A stretch of DNA of 64,000 nucleotides from positions 33,420,501 through 33,484,500 of the forward strand of contig OY727094.1 of the NCBI GenBank assembly GCA_963402885.1. The letters are read 5' to 3'. The notes beneath the pieces are model-generated. The model was not told where the DNA came from. It saw only the letters and a program-made list of their open reading frames with translations, and ran no database searches. The DNA is from Antedon bifida (Eukaryota; Echinodermata; Crinoidea; Comatulida; Antedonidae). This document shows, piece after piece, positions 60,401 to 64,000 of the stretch. Within the stretch, counting starts at the first letter, position 1. Each line of letters begins with the position of its first letter. A program made the translations under genes and the position numbers.

Positions 60401-63400
60401 ATTCTATATATACTGTATTGTATGTGTGTGTGTTTGTTTTTGATGGCAACACCCCCTGGGCATTAAACTCATCTCACTTTCTATTATTACCGTACTGACC
60501 AAGGTATAGGCCCATCCTTTTCATATGTCAAATATAAGCCCACTCTGGTATATACAGTAAGCCAATCTTCCAAATTCATAGTAAAATGACCTATGATTAT
60601 TTATAGGTCACTCTACTTATTTTTGGTCCTCTAAAGTTCTGTCTTTACTAGATCAAACTTTATGTCACAAAAAAATGTGATGTGCCCATATATGGTAGTG
60701 ATATGACATCATCATGTCCATATATGGGCACAGTTTGATGTTTAGACAGGGGTTTAAATATCCCTCATTGATCCATTTTTTAGGTGACCTCATACCCTAG
60801 TCAGTACTGTAGTTGTTATAGTATATTAGAAACAAAATTTGACACTTTTAAATAGAAATATTCAGTATTTACACAGTACATACTGTATGATGCTAGTAGA
60901 AATAAGATAAATATCTAGGTAAACATACAAAATAAATCTATTTTGTTTGTTTTATTATTTCCAGTTTAGTTTTATGTTCTTTTTACATCAAATCTAGATT
61001 AATTTAAATTAAATTTTTATGTTTTTTTTTCTTAGTAGTTTACTACGTATTTATATAGACTTGTTATTGTTTTTGATGATAAACCCATTATATAATAATA
61101 TTATTTACTTTTGAAATTTTTATTTCAGGTCACATAGAAGTAGAAAGCATAGAAGCCATAAAAGGTAAGAACATTTAATACACTTGCCATTTCATAATTT
61201 AATGAATGCTACTATACTGATTAAATGAATTCTTAAATTCCTAATAAACTTGCGCATTACGTAAATTCCTTCAAGCAATTTCCAAAACAGTCGCCTACAA
61301 GCATCACATTTCTTTGGCGTCAGTGGAAAACTTTTTTATTTACTTACAAAATGATTAATCATACTTTTAATATGATGGATGGATGTGTTTTAATTCCTTG
61401 GCAATTGTTGGATATTTTTACTTTAAAATCCAAGCACTATGTGATCAGTTTGGGTAAAAATCAGTGAATGAAGATATAAAAATGTTAAGGCAAAATGTAA
61501 ATATTATTTGTTTCAAACAGCATATTTGATATTATTCAGATTAAATCGTTGTATTGTTTACATACAGTACTGTATGTACATATGAACATTCAATCAATAG
61601 TATCTGATTGATTAATATATAAATAATTTAAATAACATGACTACAATACAGTGAAATAAACATTTTACTTTCTGGATATCAACAATGAATTTATGTTTAA
61701 TTTATTTTTATTTCATAACATTGCTAGCAAGGGCCGGTCTCTATTGTGGTGGATTAAAGCTCTCTGTCTACACATTTAAACTTTATGGGACAAAAAATGT
61801 GCCCATATATGGACATGATGAAAGATGTCATATTATTTTATATTTGGTAATATCACTACCATACAGTATTTGGCAGTGCTTAAGACTGTTTTTCTGCTTG
61901 GTGGTCTGAAGTTCATTTTAGTCTTGTTTTTTATTTTCAACAAATTTGAAATTTGTACTCCAGTGTGTTTGACTATAGTATTATAGACCTTACCTATAGA
62001 ACTTACACACTTATTGTATTCAACCATAGAGATAATATCTGTATGATTCAACTTAAACACTTACTGTATTCAACTTAAACACTTACTGTATTCTACTTAG
62101 ACACTTACAGCTATATATTTATCCGAGGTGTTAAATATATTATATTCAGGTACAATCAATCACATGTATAATTTGTTGTTGTTTATTTTATCTTTAGAAA
62201 ACATCATAGAAATGATGAAGAGTCTGAATCTGCCGCTGATTCTGCCCACGAGGTAGAACACACTTCCGATCATCAAAAATCGCAGTCATCCAAAAGATCC
62301 CGCAGGAAGGAGCATCATGATTACAACAAATCTGATGATAGGAGAAGGAAGCGCAAATCCCGTTCACCCGCGTCCGATTACTCATCCGAGTCGAGCCGAT
62401 CACGTAGTCGTAGTCATACACCGCGCAAGAAGCATAGGTCAGTATTTTCTCGGGTGATAAAATGCTTTAATTTATTTTGTATTTTTTTTTTTTTATTATA
62501 TATTTAGGCAAATTGCCAAGGATAACCATAAGCGAATTCATTCACTATTCTTCTTAAAGGTAGCAATCCTGTTCACAAGACAAACATATACACAAGATGC
62601 TCTACATAAACAAAGTCTTATTACAAGTCTTTGGGAGTGGAGTTGTAATTTGGCATTAGAAAAAATCCTGACATATGACAGGACTTGAACCCAGGACCCT
62701 TGAATTGGTAGCCAAGCATCATAACCACCAAGCCACAACTCCAATTTGAATTACATCTTGTTTACCTGTGTTTAATTATTATTATTATTTCTAGGTCTCG
62801 TGGACATTCCGATAGCCCCAGTAGACGGTCAAAGTCTAGAAGCTTCTCTCGTTCTAGAAGCAATAGGTATGTATATTACACTATTATGAAATAACAAAAT
62901 AATACAGTCTTTACATTTCTGAAATTGAAGGATTAAAAAGTTCTTGTTCAGTGACTTTTATGTAACCATTACTCATCAACTGTAAATGTAGTATACCACA
63001 AGCAACTGTATCCAAAACAAGGATATCATCACCTGAAATATATGCAAATTAGGAGATGTTACTTTGCTTACTAATTATCTTGTAATATTTAATTAAAATT
63101 TGTTTTCTTCTTCAGCCCAACTTATCGTCGTTCAAGATCATACTCACAAGACAAGGAAAAGCGAAGGCATTCACGTAGTAACAGCAAAGAAAACGGCAAG
63201 CAGTGGTCTCCAATCCGCAAACGCAGAGACTCGCCCAGCTTTTTAGATGCCCGTAGAATAACAAGGTACAGAACGCATCTGAAAAGGTGCTGATAAATAT
63301 ATAAACAAATTGATTTTTCCCAAGTATCTGCTTTCAGAAAAATAAGGATAAAGGCAATATATGGTAACGTATACTTGCAGTGTATAAAGATGAAAGCACA

Positions 63401-63958
63401 ATTTTAACTTCTTCAATGTTTGTGTTGTAAAGCAGTGATCTTTAAATGTCGATAGTTAAATTTGAATATAAGCTATTTTTATTCGTGTTTTTATTCATTA
63501 TTGAATGCATGAGTCCGCCATTTTTAAGCATGATATGTTGGATTATATTTTTTGGGAAATCATTTTGTCATGGTGGAAATTTTATTATGGCTTTTTAAGT
63601 TTTAATGTTGCAATCAAATTTATTTTATCATGTAATTATCATTTAGTAGTCATGGTGATAATCTTTTAATTCTATCAACCCCAAAATATTGGGAATTGGT
63701 GAATGAAAAGATTAATTCGATGTTAGATATACTTTTATTTTATCAATGTTTGGTAAACAATTGTGAATAATATATATGCATATAAATGTATTTTTGCAAA
63801 CTATTTTTTCAAGATCACCCGACAGATATAGGGGTCGTGAGCACCGTAGCCATGTGCACTCCTCACGAGATTACTCGTCTCGTGAACATCGAGATCGCCA
63901 TCATTCTCCCGATCGCAGGGATCACCGTGAAGAGAACCGGGACTACTACAGACGTTGA
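45459..63958 (+). CDS. SRRM2: SRRM2-type spliceosomal SR-related protein (cwf21 domain, RS-rich tail), 449 aa as modelled
   Basis: Twelve coding exons on the plus strand join in frame: 45459-45697, 46032-46133, 51992-52150, 52484-52564, 53048-53074, 55179-55241, 59475-59510, 61129-61164, 62198-62437, 62795-62866, 63116-63265, 63814-63958 (1350 nt). The N-terminus MYNGIGLTTARGSGTNGFV, then ILNHEKKRKVELK and EEEIEQKVNAFR, is the cwf21 domain of SRRM2/Cwc21, which docks near PRP8 on the catalytic spliceosome. ETHQLAEAKE and the AFGIGDNYVDGSSFDPDRR segment is an SRRM2 signature. The rest is Lys/Arg-rich, then Arg/Ser repeats with SPSFLDARRITR at the end of exon 11. Every internal intron is phase 2. 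In invertebrates one gene is thought to represent vertebrate SRRM2, 3 and 4; this is probably that pro-orthologue. The donor of the 55179 exon is ambiguous and the 27-nt exon is short, so the middle is the least certain part. Introns are large and full of repeats. A further 3' isoform may lie beyond the window. Confidence 0.85.
47331..47662. repeat. 23-bp minisatellite, 14 near-perfect copies
   Basis: Unit GCTTAGGCCTGGCTAAGTGT plus GTA, exactly 23 bp from 47331 to 47653, with only scattered single changes. Contains the AGGCCT core frequent in this genome. In SRRM intron 2 (between exons 2 and 3). Confidence 0.9.
48521..48915. repeat. ~98-bp tandem repeat, four copies
   Basis: Units begin GTTAAAAATAAAG at about 48521, 48620, 48717 and 48816 and share TAGGCTTTCTGCATACTACA and TAGTTTTGTTGACAATA. 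The first three are nearly identical; the last has decayed. Two overlapping minus-strand ORFs with repeating peptides result from the array and are not genes. Confidence 0.85.
49041..49182. mobile_element. Foldback element, CAACGACC / GGTCGTTG arms
   Basis: CAATCAACGACCAACCTAC and GGTCAATCGAAGTGTTG pair with TAAGTTGGTCCTCGGTCGTTG and GTGTTTCGATTGACC. GC-richer than its surroundings. SRRM intron 2 (between exons 2 and 3). Confidence 0.55.
49291..49448. mobile_element. CTGTCTACACTATC-family MITE, copy 4
   Basis: Ends TTAAGCCTTGTCTACACTAT and ATAGTGTAGACAAGGTTTAA are inverted and TTAA-flanked, which helps define the full element. Confidence 0.8.
50434..50558. mobile_element. CTGTCTACACTATC-family MITE, copy 5
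   Basis: TAAGCTCTGTCTACACTATC at the left and GATAGTGTAGACAAAGCTT at the right, with a shortened interior. Confidence 0.8.
50887..51835. repeat. Direct duplication: ~105-bp block at 50887-51000 and 51731-51835, with degenerate repeats between
   Basis: Shared blocks are ATCATTTCTTTGACACAAAA, TTGTTCTTATCCCCAAAAA and GTACTTGGATATTTACYGGC. Between them, GGGAGAATTCCAATTGTCA and AATCGTAGGATA motifs recur (50.7-51.2 kb). Intronic. Confidence 0.65.
53048..53074 (+). other. 27-nt microexon of the SRRM gene
   Basis: Bounded by GCTAGCAG and GTAATG. It keeps phase 2 on both sides and adds nine residues (RRKHSKRER context), matching the basic character of its neighbours. A UGC lies six nucleotides before the acceptor junction. 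Short, hence moderate confidence. Confidence 0.5.
53664..53779. repeat. 23-bp minisatellite, five copies
   Basis: Unit ACTGTACCTTAGCCTAAGTG plus TTT, with ACTGTACC starts at 53665, 53688, 53711, 53734 and 53757. In the intron before the ambiguous SRRM exon. Confidence 0.85.
54345..54660. mobile_element. MITE-like element with TACAGTAGAAC ends
   Basis: TACAGTAGAACC at the left and GTTCTACTGTA at the right are inverted. The interior repeats AGTGTCC and CCCTGAAT in both orientations. A related terminus (TACAGTATAGAACCACT) lies at 16459. No ORF. Confidence 0.6.
55179..55263 (+). other. Ambiguous SRRM exon: alternative terminal exon or non-consensus donor
   Basis: After its TTTTTTAG acceptor this exon reads in frame to a TGA at 55261-55263. 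No GT donor of good quality exists in phase. Two poor in-phase options are AG|GCAAAG (exon end 55241, a GC donor) and AT|GTGACC (exon end 55259). Either joins in frame to the next exon at 59475. Unspliced, the protein stops here, and an AATAAA follows at 55604-55609. Confidence 0.55.
60203..60372. mobile_element. CTGTCTACACTATC-family MITE, copy 6
   Basis: AAGCTCTGTCTACAC at the left and GTGTAAACAGAGCTTT at the right. Two internal copies of the CAAATATGGTAGTGATATG unit. Confidence 0.8.
60632..60754. mobile_element. CTGTCTACACTATC-family MITE, copy 7
   Basis: AAAGTTCTGTCTTTACTAGA start, GTGCCCATATATGGTAGTG interior and a GTTTAGACAGGGGTTTAA end; more diverged. Confidence 0.7.
61755..61880. mobile_element. 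CTGTCTACACTATC-family MITE, copy 8, truncated
   Basis: The left end AAAGCTCTCTGTCTACACAT and GTGCCCATATATGGACATGA interior are clear; the right terminus is missing. Confidence 0.65.
62640..62745 (-). mobile_element. tRNA-derived SINE with A and B boxes
   Basis: On the minus strand the sequence has an A box TGGCTTGGTGG (62725-62735) and a B box GGTTCAAGTCC (62681-62691) with tRNA-like spacing, followed by a non-tRNA body. It does not fold as a full tRNA and sits in an SRRM intron, so a SINE is more likely than a tRNA gene. Confidence 0.6.
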
Positions 63959-64000
63959 GCCATCGCATCAGTGTGTATGACAGCTTGTTTTAAGCATCTA

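Noticed and set aside
62681..62735. tRNA gene
   Set aside because: A and B boxes are present but the arms do not pair as a cloverleaf and the sequence continues into a non-tRNA body; scored as a SINE.

Overview
The window is AT-rich, intron-rich metazoan DNA. It carries five multi-exon protein genes separated by repeat-filled intergenic DNA. Exon junctions were placed by hand from GT/AG sites, reading-frame continuity and protein-family alignment from memory. The gene families, the crowd of short foldback (MITE-like) elements and the very frequent octamer TAGGCCTA suggest a marine invertebrate deuterostome, most likely an echinoderm. That assignment is an inference, not proven.

Layout: (1) 1453-9005, minus strand: a matrix metalloproteinase (MMP) in nine coding exons, furin-activatable and catalytically intact, with a GPI-type C-terminal tail. 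(2) 10138-14849, minus strand: a tandem MMP paralogue in eight exons. It is secreted, and the catalytic Glu of HExxH is replaced by Leu, so it is a predicted pseudoprotease. (3) 14850-25981: 11 kb without a convincing gene, holding three related short transposons, a GC-rich foldback and a 1.8-kb element with 33-bp perfect terminal inverted repeats. (4) 26028-28415, plus strand: an SLC45-family transporter in three coding exons. (5) 28416-33906: repeats only. (6) 33907-38561, minus strand: the THO-complex WD40 subunit THOC6 in eleven exons. (7) 38562-45458: intergenic DNA holding a 3.2-kb composite repeat made of two diverged ~1.54-kb units. (8) 45459-63958, plus strand: an SRRM2-type gene (pro-orthologue of SRRM2/3/4) with an N-terminal cwf21 domain and an RS-rich tail on many small exons, every internal intron being phase 2.

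The strongest new observations are these. The MMP pseudoprotease lies beside an active GPI-type MMP. The gene set MMP(GPI)-THOC6-SRRM2 also occurs together on human 16p13.3 (MMP25, THOC6, SRRM2), which suggests very old microsynteny. The SRRM gene has an unusual splicing layout: all-symmetric exons, a 27-nt microexon with a UGC element at its acceptor, and an ambiguous exon that either terminates the protein or splices through a non-consensus donor. On the DNA side there are many foldback families, a recurrent 21-bp palindrome and a hierarchical tandem duplication.
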